Shown piece after piece: positions 17,141 through 23,317 of a DNA stretch of 31,303 bases. This DNA comes from a virus. The stretch spans positions 1-31,303 of the IMG/VR virus record IMGVR_UViG_3300025110_000073. One strand, written 5' to 3'. The first letter of the stretch is position 1, and every line of letters starts with the position of its first letter. A program made the translations under genes and the position numbers. The notes under the pieces are model-generated. The model saw only the letters and a list, made by a program, of their open reading frames with translations. It was not told the DNA's origin and searched no databases.

Positions 17141-17170
17141 AAAAAAAGGGTATCTAATAATAAGATACCC
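17141..17170 (-). terminator. Rho-independent terminator after the capsid gene
   Basis: On the minus strand an 8-bp perfect stem (GGGTATCT / AGATACCC) with a 7-nt loop is followed by seven T residues. It begins 13 nt after the capsid stop codon. The position equals the T-phi terminator of T7, between genes 10 and 11, where partial termination gives high capsid and lower tail gene transcription. Same use here is inference. Confidence 0.93.
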
Positions 17171-17182
17171 TATAAATTGAAA

Positions 17183-18169
17183 TTAAGAAGCAGATAACTT
17201 AATAGTAGCTGCACATTCTGGTCTTAGGATTCCATGACCAAGAGCATACTTAGCAACCATTAATGTACCTTGATACATAATTCCGTAGTCAGAACCAGAG
17301 ATCTCAGTTGTCATGTCCATAAGTTTTACTGTACCAACAGCAGACTTGTGGAAGACAAGACCAATAGTTTTACTATCGTCACCTGAGTAAGTGTTATTAG
17401 CACCACTTGGGTTAGATCCTACGTTTGACTGAGGTACGTTATTAGACATCATTACAGGGATGCCAGCTACTTGTTGTACCTTACCAGAAGCAAATGAACC
17501 ATTACCTTGTGGGTTGAAGTCAACATCTACAGTTCTAGTAGCAGATTCAGCAAGTTTGTAGTACTCAGCAGGTGGTAGTACACAGAAACGATCTGTTGGA
17601 GGAATGTCTCTTTCGTCAAATGTCTGTGCAATATCATAGATAGCTGCTGCTATCTCATCACCAGTTACATCAGAAGATGCTGTATTACCATTAGCAAGTG
17701 TTAATACAAGACCACCATTACCACCTGTAAGAGTAGTAGATGCTCTTGAAGCATTTGCTATTTGCTTGGCTACGTTTTGATCGTAAGTACGAGCAAGTGC
17801 TTTACCAAGTTCATCAGCGTAAGTTGCTCTTACGTCATAATGATTTTTGAGTTCATCTATTGAAGCAATGAAACTCTGTGCAATTAGAAGATCATCTATG
17901 TTGATAATCTTTTCATTCGCTAAGATCTGGTTTGCTCCTACAAGTGGGTTGCCTACTGTATGGTACGCAGCAGTCGCAGTTCCTAGAACAGGAAACTGTG
18001 CTGATTTTCCACTTGTAATAGTACGAACTGAATGAAGCTGTTCATTAAAAATGTTATTTCTGGTGAACGCAGTTAGCACTTCCCCCGAAAAGATTTTTAA
18101 AAACAGGGCATCAAAGCCTGTTCCACTATTGTTAACCAGACCAAGGCGAGAGGTAGTGGCGTTAGCCAT
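17183..18169 (-). CDS. Major capsid protein (T7 gp10-like, HK97 fold), 328 aa
   Basis: Length is close to T7 gp10A (345 aa). N-terminal TSRLGLVNNSGTGFDALFLK, then FSGEVLTAFTRNNIF and GKSAQFPVLGTATAAYHT (residues about 26-75) are the typical start of T7-like capsid proteins, containing the N-arm and E-loop region. The middle has IDDLLIAQSFIASIDELKNH and ARTYDQNVAKQIANASR. A strong AAGGAG lies 7 nt before the ATG at 18169, fitting high expression, and a perfect terminator follows. No frameshift product such as T7 gp10B is evident after the stop. Confidence 0.96.
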   Translation of the reverse strand: MANATTSRLGLVNNSGTGFDALFLKIFSGEVLTAFTRNNIFNEQLHSVRTITSGKSAQFPVLGTATAAYHTVGNPLVGANQILANEKIINIDDLLIAQSFIASIDELKNHYDVRATYADELGKALARTYDQNVAKQIANASRASTTLTGGNGGLVLTLANGNTASSDVTGDEIAAAIYDIAQTFDERDIPPTDRFCVLPPAEYYKLAESATRTVDVDFNPQGNGSFASGKVQQVAGIPVMMSNNVPQSNVGSNPSGANNTYSGDDSKTIGLVFHKSAVGTVKLMDMTTEISGSDYGIMYQGTLMVAKYALGHGILRPECAATIKLSAS

Positions 18170-18282
18170 ACGAAAACTCCTTAGTTAATGTTTAAAAATT
18201 TGAGAAACTAACTTTGCTTCAATCCTTTCTCACAAGTGTTATCTGACGCATCAGGCACTTAGATATTTAGATTTCTACTCTG
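18170..18282 (-). promoter_or_regulatory. Leader region of the capsid gene with a hairpin
   Basis: This 113-nt space has no credible gene. On the transcribed strand it holds an imperfect hairpin at 18234-18260: outer arms AAGTG/CACTT and inner arms CTGA/TCAG around TGCG. It ends with the strong capsid ribosome-binding site. In T7 the equivalent place carries the phi10 promoter and a structured leader, so a phage promoter may lie here, but no consensus could be identified by eye. Confidence 0.35.
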
Positions 18283-18552
18283 TTAAGTTTTTACTGACCC
18301 ACAATTCCACTTCCTTAAAGCAAGGGCTTTGCGAGTTAACTTGCCATCTTTCTTTAACGGTCCTTTTGCAGCAGACATTCTTGCACAAAAAGATTTCCTT
18401 CTTGATTTTTGTCTAGCCGAAAGACCTGTCTTTTTAGTAACAGGTGCTTGCAAGTTTCCACCTGTTGCTTTGTTATATTTCCTACGACCAGAAGCAGTCA
18501 AACCCCCTGTAGGGTCTTTATCCTTCTTGGTAAGAGATACTCCTTTAGACAT
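18283..18552 (-). CDS. Small basic phage protein, DUF6321-like, 89 aa
   Basis: The sequence GLTASGRRKYNKATGGNLQA, then SRRKSFCARMSAAKGP and TRKALALRKWNC at the C-terminus, matches a family that is widespread in marine and cyanobacterial phages (DUF6321 from memory). It is strongly basic, with Cys near residues 56 and 84. Family function is unknown; its abundance near structural genes and its charge suggest binding to DNA or RNA. The gene is the last of five tiny genes placed between scaffold and capsid. No clear Shine-Dalgarno sequence. Confidence 0.82.
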   Translation of the reverse strand: MSKGVSLTKKDKDPTGGLTASGRRKYNKATGGNLQAPVTKKTGLSARQKSRRKSFCARMSAAKGPLKKDGKLTRKALALRKWNCGSVKT

Positions 18553-18584
18553 AAAAGATGTAAGCTATTTAAAATATAGCATTA

Positions 18585-18842
18585 TTACGCAATCTTTAAA
18601 CTATTTCTATTCTTATTTCTTTTGTGACTGTAAGAAATTCTTTTACTACTTGTCTTAGCTTTTTTAAATCTTGCCTTTTCTGTACTGCTTAATTCTTTTG
18701 TAGTCTTTGGAGTCTTACTACTAACTCTTTTAGAAGGTCTGCAAGCAGGGTAAGGTCTGCCTTTTTCATTAGTACCTCGACCACATTTCTTGCCTGTTTT
18801 TACATCTACCCACTTTTCATCAAACCATCTTTTAAGACTCAT
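18585..18842 (-). CDS. Small basic phage protein, DUF5872-like, 85 aa
   Basis: Contains EKWVDVKTGKKCGRG, then YPACRPSKRVSSKTPKT (residues about 9-45), a pattern KWVD...CGR...YPxCRP shared by small proteins of marine phages and giant viruses (DUF5872 from memory). Two cysteines, C19 or so and C34 or so, may bind metal. The C-terminal half is a run of Lys, Ser and Arg. The ATG overlaps the previous stop (ATGA), so it is coupled to the 50-aa gene. Function unknown. Confidence 0.78.
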   Translation of the reverse strand: MSLKRWFDEKWVDVKTGKKCGRGTNEKGRPYPACRPSKRVSSKTPKTTKELSSTEKARFKKAKTSSKRISYSHKRNKNRNSLKIA

Positions 18843-18991
18843 TTGCCTACTTGTTTCTGTGCTTTGTTATGAGCAGCTTTAAATGATGTACCTTCACGCA
18901 TGAGTTTTTTCATCATGTCCATGTGTTTTTTAGAATGATGCTCTGAATGTTTCTTCAGAGTTCTCATTTGACTAAGAGTTAGCTTTGCCAT
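18839..18991 (-). CDS. Small His/Lys-rich protein, 50 aa
   Basis: Reads MAKLTLSQMRTLKKHSEHHS, then KKHMDMMKKLMREGTSF and ends KAQKQVGK. Helical, with six histidines and many lysines. Small proteins with the pattern LxKHSxHHxKKHMxxMxxLMxxGxSFxxAHxxA recur in marine phage genomes. It overlaps the EF-hand-like gene upstream by 20 nt and the 85-aa gene downstream by 4 nt, so it sits in a tightly packed translational unit. Function unknown. The His pairs could bind metal, which is speculation. Confidence 0.72.
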   Translation of the reverse strand: MAKLTLSQMRTLKKHSEHHSKKHMDMMKKLMREGTSFKAAHNKAQKQVGK

Positions 18992-19100
18992 TTTTCTTTT
19001 TGTTTTTTAGTTTACGAACTAATAAAAAATCTTCTTTGGTAAGTTTACCATCACCAGTTTTATCAAGACTTTTTTTTTGTTTGTCTGTTAGTTTTTTCAT
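18972..19100 (-). CDS. Mini-protein with one EF-hand-like loop, 42 aa
   Basis: Starts MKKLTDKQKKSLDKTGDG and continues KLTKEDFLLVRKLKNKK. Residues 13-24, DKTGDGKLTKED, fit the 12-residue EF-hand loop: Asp1, Thr3, Asp5, Gly6, hydrophobic Leu8 and acidic position 12 (Asp instead of the usual Glu). The flanking residues look like short entering and leaving helices. A GGAGG lies 11 nt upstream of the ATG. A single EF-hand of 42 residues would need to dimerise to bind Ca2+ well. The partner is unknown. It lies between scaffold and capsid genes. Confidence 0.7.
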   Translation of the reverse strand: MKKLTDKQKKSLDKTGDGKLTKEDFLLVRKLKNKKKNGKANS

Positions 19101-19101
19101 T

Positions 19102-19239
19102 TTAAGAATAACCTCCACCTGCTGCTTTGTATTGTCTTACAAGTTGTCCACTTGCATAAGCACTAGGCCATTTTTTGACCCTTGCTTTTACTTAGCTTTT
19201 ATTCTTGCGTAAAAGCTTTGGATTTGTAGGTTTAGCCAT
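19102..19239 (-). pseudogene. Small phage protein gene interrupted by an in-frame TAA
   Basis: A single frame reads MAKPTNPKLLRKNKS, then TAA at 19192-19194, then VKARVKKWPSAYASGQLVRQ and YKAAGGGYS before the true stop. Intact proteins of about 45 residues with the pattern MAKxTNPxL ... (W/Y)PSAYAS..LVxxYKxxGG.Y are common in marine phages, and the spacing here matches once the stop is skipped. The start overlaps the scaffold gene by 8 nt. Both halves keep family residues, so it is either a recent nonsense mutation, a sequencing error, or a readthrough or split gene. The downstream half lacks a usual start codon. Confidence 0.65.
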
Positions 19240-20038
19240 TACCGAATACGTTAGAACCAGCTAAACGTGATTTAACATTTTCTGTATAAGCAGAATCTTT
19301 TTCCCAGCGAGGATCAGACATAGCAGTAACAACTTCTGCTGTTGTTCTGAATGGTGTGGCACTATTACCAGCAGCACGACCTGAGTAAAGGTCTGGTTCA
19401 ATTCCCATAGCGTTATTGTATTGTGAGTAGATACCTTGAACAGCCAACTTAATAGCAGGTCCATCCCCGACATCAGTTAACTTATTGAAAGCATCAACTT
19501 CTTCAGCAGGTAAGTTTTCCATAGCCCAAGAAACCATTTGACCATAGCTATCATCACCACCAACTGAATCTCTAATACCTTGTGCATCTACTTCACCTGC
19601 CATACCAGCATTGCGAAGACCATCTAAATAGGTATCAATAATTTGTTTTGAGAAACCTGCTTCACCTAACTTGTTGTAATCATCTTCAGAGATCTCATCA
19701 TTTTCTTGAAAACGATTTGATATGTCTTGAGCATCAATACCAACTTCTTCTAGTACAGAAGCAAGACCATCTCCATAAAATTCTTCAGCATTAAAGTCAG
19801 AGTCATTAGTCTCTGTTTCTGTCTCTGTCTCTTCTGTTTGTTCTTCTGCGTTACCCTCTGGTTCTTCTCTAGTTTGATCTATAGCTCCAAGCTTACCTTC
19901 AAGTTCTTTGTAGCTTCCTACTAAATCTTCTACGCTTTTGAACTTACCAGCATATAAACCATTCTCGTCTTTTAAACCTTCCAAGTCATTAGCAGACATT
20001 GGTGGTGTCTCTGAAACATTTACTTGTGATGAAGTCAT
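19232..20038 (-). CDS. Capsid scaffolding protein (T7 gp9-like), 268 aa
   Basis: Lies between portal and capsid as in T7 (gp9, about 307 aa). It is very acidic, with a long Glu/Thr-rich low-complexity stretch at about residues 57-80 (EEPEGNAEEQTEETETETET). The N-terminal LKDENGLYAGKFKSVEDLVG, followed by SYKELEGKL, is the conserved start of marine T7-like scaffolds. The helical C-terminal part (FRTTAEVVTAMSDPRW) probably binds the capsid shell during assembly. The protein leaves the procapsid on maturation. ATG is preceded by the CCACT motif seen before several starts rather than by a clear Shine-Dalgarno sequence. Confidence 0.92.
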   Translation of the reverse strand: MTSSQVNVSETPPMSANDLEGLKDENGLYAGKFKSVEDLVGSYKELEGKLGAIDQTREEPEGNAEEQTEETETETETNDSDFNAEEFYGDGLASVLEEVGIDAQDISNRFQENDEISEDDYNKLGEAGFSKQIIDTYLDGLRNAGMAGEVDAQGIRDSVGGDDSYGQMVSWAMENLPAEEVDAFNKLTDVGDGPAIKLAVQGIYSQYNNAMGIEPDLYSGRAAGNSATPFRTTAEVVTAMSDPRWEKDSAYTENVKSRLAGSNVFGNG

Positions 20039-20052
20039 AGTGGTTTTTTTAT

Positions 20053-20214
20053 TTAACTATAGTGAATTGTACTGCCATGTCTAGTAGTAACATCACCAGA
20101 CTTCTCAGGTACAGGGTTTTTTTCGTTCTGTCCTATTGGACTGACAATTGCTTTTTCAGATTTAGAGATAAACTTTCCGTCTTCATCTCTTTCTCTAGAC
20201 TTCTTGTTGGGCAT
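20053..20214 (-). CDS. Small hypothetical protein between portal and scaffold, 53 aa
   Basis: The start is the ATG at 20214 (MPNKKSRERDEDGKFISKSE), which has GGAGG about 5 nt upstream; a longer reading from 20271 lies inside the portal gene and is rejected. The protein is hydrophilic, without cysteines, and overlaps the portal 3' end by 20 nt. Short proteins starting with a Lys/Arg/Asp-rich segment and DGKF(I/V) occur at this place in related phages, but a function is not known to me. Confidence 0.7.
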   Translation of the reverse strand: MPNKKSRERDEDGKFISKSEKAIVSPIGQNEKNPVPEKSGDVTTRHGSTIHYS

Positions 20215-21787
20215 TGGGGTCCTCCATTGGTTGTTGTGAAGCTGCTGCATCAGATAACTTCTTAGGATCAACTAAAGGTGAGCCTAAAGCAGCAGGTCCA
20301 AGACTTTGAATAAGCTGTTGTTGTTGTGCAGCTTGTTGTTCTGCTTGGATTTCTTCTTGTGTTTTTACTAGATTAGCAGTATCTATTCCTATACTGGTAG
20401 CAAGACGTTTGACCGCTTCATCCACATTAACGTACTGTCTCATTACATCTGGTCCTAAAGCTTGAGCTACAGTTCCAATAAACTCAATCAGTTTGTTCTT
20501 ATCATTACCTCTACCAAGACCTGACAAACCTGTCACTATCTTAGGTGTTATCAAATCATCAGGCAGCTTTGGTACTTTACCTTGCCTTACTAATATGTGC
20601 ATCCTACGTCTAAGGTATGGTAGTTGAAACTCTTGAGTCAAGATACTGTAGATACCACCAAGACTATTCTCTAGCTCTTGTGCCATAAGATTTATCTCTG
20701 CTGCTGTCACTCTTTCTGCGTCACGTTGTACTGATCTAGCCATAAGGAAAGCAAACTCAAGTCTTGCTTCTATTCTTTGTATTGCACTAAAAGCAATACT
20801 AAAATCTCCACTTTTACCTACTTGCATCACAGAAATATCAGAAGCAAGTCCTTCTCTTACTGCTCCATTCGGTGCTTTGCTTATGGTTGCTGCCCTTGTT
20901 ACTCCATTAGGATTGACTAGAAATAAAGTTTTAGCAGAAGCAGCAGCACCTTCAATGATTGCTTGCATTAAAGACTCAAGACTAATCAAGTCTCCTCTGT
21001 ATTCTTCTACATATCCTCTTCCGTAATCTTCTCCATCAATCCGAATGAACCTGAGAGGTAGCCAAGGTGTTACATCTATTCTTGATCTGCCATCTGTATT
21101 AGGTATCTTTTCTCCTTTACATTCTTGGAACCAGAAGACATCATCATTAACTCTTTTAATGTGTGTATATATATCAAGATCATTCTCCATTGTCTTGGCA
21201 TCATAGTTCTCTTTCTTCTTGATCTGTTCTAAGAAAGCAGCAGGTAAAGCTTGGGGATGTATTGTTTCTTTAGTTAGTATCTCTAATACATTACCGACTT
21301 CATCACGCTTGCAAACAAACTTAGATAGTGGATATACCTTTAGTCCTTTCTCTGTTAGGTAGAGAAGGACATTACCTGATACAACTAAATGTTTGATGGC
21401 TTCAAACATAGCAACCCTATCATTAGATATTTCTATCTGATTCATCAAAGCATTTTCTATAGTGCGTAGTCCTTTATCTATCTCACTCTGCATTTGTTCT
21501 TGGCCTTGCTTTCTTATCTCAAGGTCATCTATTTCTAATTTAAAAAATGCTGTGCTTGGTGGAAGCAAAGTCATTAATAATTTATTCGATAAAGAATTAA
21601 CACCACGACTACCAGTAGCTTGAAAAGGTGTCTTGATTCTCGCTCTTGTACCTGATGTTTGTTCTGGTATCAAGCTAGGTATCGTTAGCTTAGAAGATTC
21701 TTTTGCTTCTCTATCATAGACAGACCTACTACTAACAAGTGCTTCGTACCTACCTGCTGCGGTTGTGCCTTGTGTCGAGTATTCCAT
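20195..21787 (-). CDS. Portal protein (T7 gp8-like head-tail connector), 530 aa
   Basis: Length matches T7 gp8 (536 aa). The N-terminal RYEALVSSRSVYDREAKESS, then SKLTIPSLIP and VNSLSNKLLMTLLPPSTAFF are typical of this family, and RVTAAEINLMAQELENSLGG at about residues 360-380, followed by IYSILTQEFQLPYLRRR, is the conserved stem/wing segment. The dodecameric portal sits at the capsid vertex, nucleates assembly, and is the channel for DNA. The C-terminal end is rich in Gln and Ala (QQAAQQQQ). It follows the MCFG protein gene by a single base between stop and start, without an evident Shine-Dalgarno sequence near the ATG. Confidence 0.95.
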   Translation of the reverse strand: MEYSTQGTTAAGRYEALVSSRSVYDREAKESSKLTIPSLIPEQTSGTRARIKTPFQATGSRGVNSLSNKLLMTLLPPSTAFFKLEIDDLEIRKQGQEQMQSEIDKGLRTIENALMNQIEISNDRVAMFEAIKHLVVSGNVLLYLTEKGLKVYPLSKFVCKRDEVGNVLEILTKETIHPQALPAAFLEQIKKKENYDAKTMENDLDIYTHIKRVNDDVFWFQECKGEKIPNTDGRSRIDVTPWLPLRFIRIDGEDYGRGYVEEYRGDLISLESLMQAIIEGAAASAKTLFLVNPNGVTRAATISKAPNGAVREGLASDISVMQVGKSGDFSIAFSAIQRIEARLEFAFLMARSVQRDAERVTAAEINLMAQELENSLGGIYSILTQEFQLPYLRRRMHILVRQGKVPKLPDDLITPKIVTGLSGLGRGNDKNKLIEFIGTVAQALGPDVMRQYVNVDEAVKRLATSIGIDTANLVKTQEEIQAEQQAAQQQQLIQSLGPAALGSPLVDPKKLSDAAASQQPMEDPNAQQEV

Positions 21788-21788
21788 A

Positions 21789-22004
21789 TTAAGTTGGGTA
21801 GTTTAAATCTCCACCTCTACCACCATCAAGCAATGGTATCTGTAATGACTTAGTTCCCATTCTTCTACCTTGAGCTATTTTGGTTTCTGAAGTTTTTTTC
21901 TTTTGTTGTTTGCCAACAACAACTGCATCAGCAGTTTCTTCTATAGGAGAATCAACTGGTTCGGGTGCAGGTGCAGGTGGGGGTGATGGTCTTCCAAAGC
22001 ACAT
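21789..22004 (-). CDS. Small virion-type protein, T7 gp6.7-like (MCFG copy 2), 71 aa
   Basis: Begins MCFGRPSPPPAPAPEP, then an acidic part, then a basic part (GKQQKKKTSETKIAQGRRMG) and ends GGRGGDLNYPT. T7 gp6.7, a small virion protein encoded at the same place and starting MCF followed by a Pro/Lys-rich segment, has a similar layout. The neighbour at 22043-22270 starts the same way, so the two may be a tandem duplicate. Role by analogy: small protein ejected or placed in the virion head. Evidence is N-terminal motif, composition and position only. Confidence 0.68.
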   Translation of the reverse strand: MCFGRPSPPPAPAPEPVDSPIEETADAVVVGKQQKKKTSETKIAQGRRMGTKSLQIPLLDGGRGGDLNYPT

Positions 22005-22042
22005 AGCAGGTGCATATTATTTTTTTCTTATCTTAGCATGAG

Positions 22043-22270
22043 CTAAATAATTGTCTTCTTTTTTGTTTTGGTTAGCTTTTGTGCTGTCGTAATAGTTGGG
22101 TTAGAAAAGTTTTTAGTTTCTTTTTGTTTTGCAATCTTTAAAGAATCTGCTGCTTCACTTTTTTTCTTTGTATCTTCAAGACCTTCTTGCTCACCTGTAA
22201 TTACAACAGGATCATTTTTACTTTTATATTTTTCAACTCTAGGTTGAGTACTACCACCACCAAAACACAT
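22043..22270 (-). CDS. Small virion-type protein, T7 gp6.7-like (MCFG copy 1), 75 aa
   Basis: Begins MCFGGGSTQPRVEKYKSKND and has a Lys-rich C-terminus (TKTKKKTII). The MCFG start is shared with the next gene and resembles T7 gp6.7 (MCFSPK...). GGAGAA lies 6 nt before the ATG, inside the end of the upstream gene. The middle (EGLEDTKKKSEAADSLKIAK) is helical and charged. Exact role unknown. Confidence 0.68.
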   Translation of the reverse strand: MCFGGGSTQPRVEKYKSKNDPVVITGEQEGLEDTKKKSEAADSLKIAKQKETKNFSNPTITTAQKLTKTKKKTII

Positions 22271-22272
22271 AG

Positions 22273-22467
22273 TTAATTCTCCAAGACTTTGTTATTGAGC
22301 ATGGTTTCTTTTTGTCTTTTCTGTTGCTCAATTAAATAGTTAACAACAGACCTTTCCCCTGCACGATACCATACTTCTCGATCAGTAAGCGATAGGTCTG
22401 GATGTCTATTAGGAAACACTTGATCTAAAGCTTCAATAAGTTCGTCAGTAATTACTGGTAAAGACAC
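22273..22467 (-). CDS. Conserved-looking small protein upstream of portal, 64 aa
   Basis: Reads from a GTG at 22467: MSLPVITDELIEALDQVFPN, then PDLSLTDREVWYRAGERSVV and a Gln/Lys-rich helical end. There is no Shine-Dalgarno sequence before the GTG, and no better start is present. Similar short proteins (LxxITxxLIxxLxxxFP...DREVWxxAGxxxVVxxL) are often found just before the portal gene in marine T7-like phages. Function unknown. It is the first gene after the exonuclease terminator and thus the first gene of the head transcription unit. Confidence 0.7.
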   Translation of the reverse strand: MSLPVITDELIEALDQVFPNRHPDLSLTDREVWYRAGERSVVNYLIEQQKRQKETMLNNKVLEN

Positions 22468-22543
22468 AAAGATTTAAAAGATATATCTATATTATATGTT
22501 ACGCTGTAGATAGCAAGGAGTGGTTACCTTGTTGCAACGCAAT
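22468..22543 (-). promoter_or_regulatory. Probable promoter region of the head gene unit
   Basis: This space follows a terminator and precedes the first head gene, so a promoter is expected. It contains a TATAAT at 22491-22496 (reverse strand), a 10-bp palindrome AGATATATCT and an 8-bp palindrome GTTGCAAC. No good -35 box lies at the right distance from TATAAT (nearest TTGCTA is 14 nt away). It may instead be recognised by the phage RNA polymerase. Not defined further. Confidence 0.35.
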
Positions 22544-22583
22544 AAAAAATCTCTAGGTAAGTGGTTCTATCTAGAGATTTTTT
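22544..22583 (-). terminator. Hairpin terminator after the exonuclease gene
   Basis: A 13-bp perfect inverted repeat (AAAAAATCTCTAG and its complement) with a 14-nt loop. On the minus strand the stem begins at the last base of the stop codon, and the 3' arm ends in a run of six T. The A and T runs at both ends make it usable in both directions. It separates the replication genes from the head genes. Confidence 0.82.
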
Positions 22584-23317
22584 TATGGCTGCCAAAGTTT
22601 AACTTCACCTGTGCTGTAGTTATAATCTCCTTCTCTTAGTATTCTTGTAAGTCTTACATTGAGAATAGCATCAGCAATACTATAACCTTTCTTTGTATAT
22701 GTCTCCTGTACCTTAGACCAAAGTGCATCTCTAGTATCTGGAGTATTGGCTAGTGTCTTGGAAGCAGTAACCATACCCATACCTTTAAGACCTGCGATAC
22801 CATCACCAGAGTCACCAGCTAGTGACATCTCAAACCAATGCCTGTCTGCTTTCTTCTCTGTGATATGTAAGATCTCATCTTCTTGTATTAACTTACAAGG
22901 TATAGTCTTCATGTCTTTATCTACTGAGACTATGATTGGATTTTTATACTGACCGTTTGTGGCTAAAAGACCTAACACATCATCTCCTTCTAGGTTTGGA
23001 TAGGCAGCAGATTCATATTCATTCTTAATTTTTTTAATAATACTTTTTAGTGCTAATGGTTTTCGTTTACCTATCCTATTCATTTTGTACTCAGGAAATA
23101 TCTCATGTCGAAATGTAGGGTAAGAAGTAAAGCACATAACCACATCATGCTTGTCTTCTGCTATCTGTTTATATACTTCTAACCTGCTTTCAATCAGGTT
23201 CATTATATCTCTTTCATCAGAGTGAAGAGTATGTTGCCATTCATTCCATCTTGTATCTATTTCACAAGCACAACAAGAAGAATAAACAAGCCAATCAGCA
23301 TCAATTAATAAAGTCAT
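22583..23317 (-). CDS. 5'-3' exonuclease (FEN family, T7 gp6-like), 244 aa
   Basis: All main metal-binding acidic positions of the FEN family are visible: LLIDADWLVY (Asp6, Asp8), NLEGDDVLG (Glu110, Asp112, Asp113), VSVDKDMK (Asp133, Asp135) and GDSGDGIAGLKGMG (Asp169, Asp172, then the helix-hairpin-helix turn at 176-181). FPEYKMNR at 74-81 fits the arch region. The enzyme degrades 5' ends, removing RNA primers and host DNA. T7 gp6 is 300 aa, so this is shorter. The start overlaps the helicase stop (ATGA); in T7 the DNA polymerase gene lies between these two. Confidence 0.92.
   Translation of the reverse strand: MTLLIDADWLVYSSCCACEIDTRWNEWQHTLHSDERDIMNLIESRLEVYKQIAEDKHDVVMCFTSYPTFRHEIFPEYKMNRIGKRKPLALKSIIKKIKNEYESAAYPNLEGDDVLGLLATNGQYKNPIIVSVDKDMKTIPCKLIQEDEILHITEKKADRHWFEMSLAGDSGDGIAGLKGMGMVTASKTLANTPDTRDALWSKVQETYTKKGYSIADAILNVRLTRILREGDYNYSTGEVKLWQP

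Noticed and set aside
17183-18169. Capsid frameshift product as in T7 gp10B
   Set aside because: After the capsid stop only 13 nt precede the terminator, so no meaningful extension is possible.
18329-18658. 109-codon plus-strand frame opposite the DUF6321-like gene
   Set aside because: It is the antisense of a conserved basic gene; its composition (Phe/Leu/Val rich) is what the complement of Lys/Arg-rich coding gives, and there is no ribosome-binding site.
22491-22496. TATAAT as a firm sigma70 promoter before the head genes
   Set aside because: No -35 element at 16-18 nt; the sequence around is AT-rich enough for chance TATAAT. Kept only as a possible promoter region.
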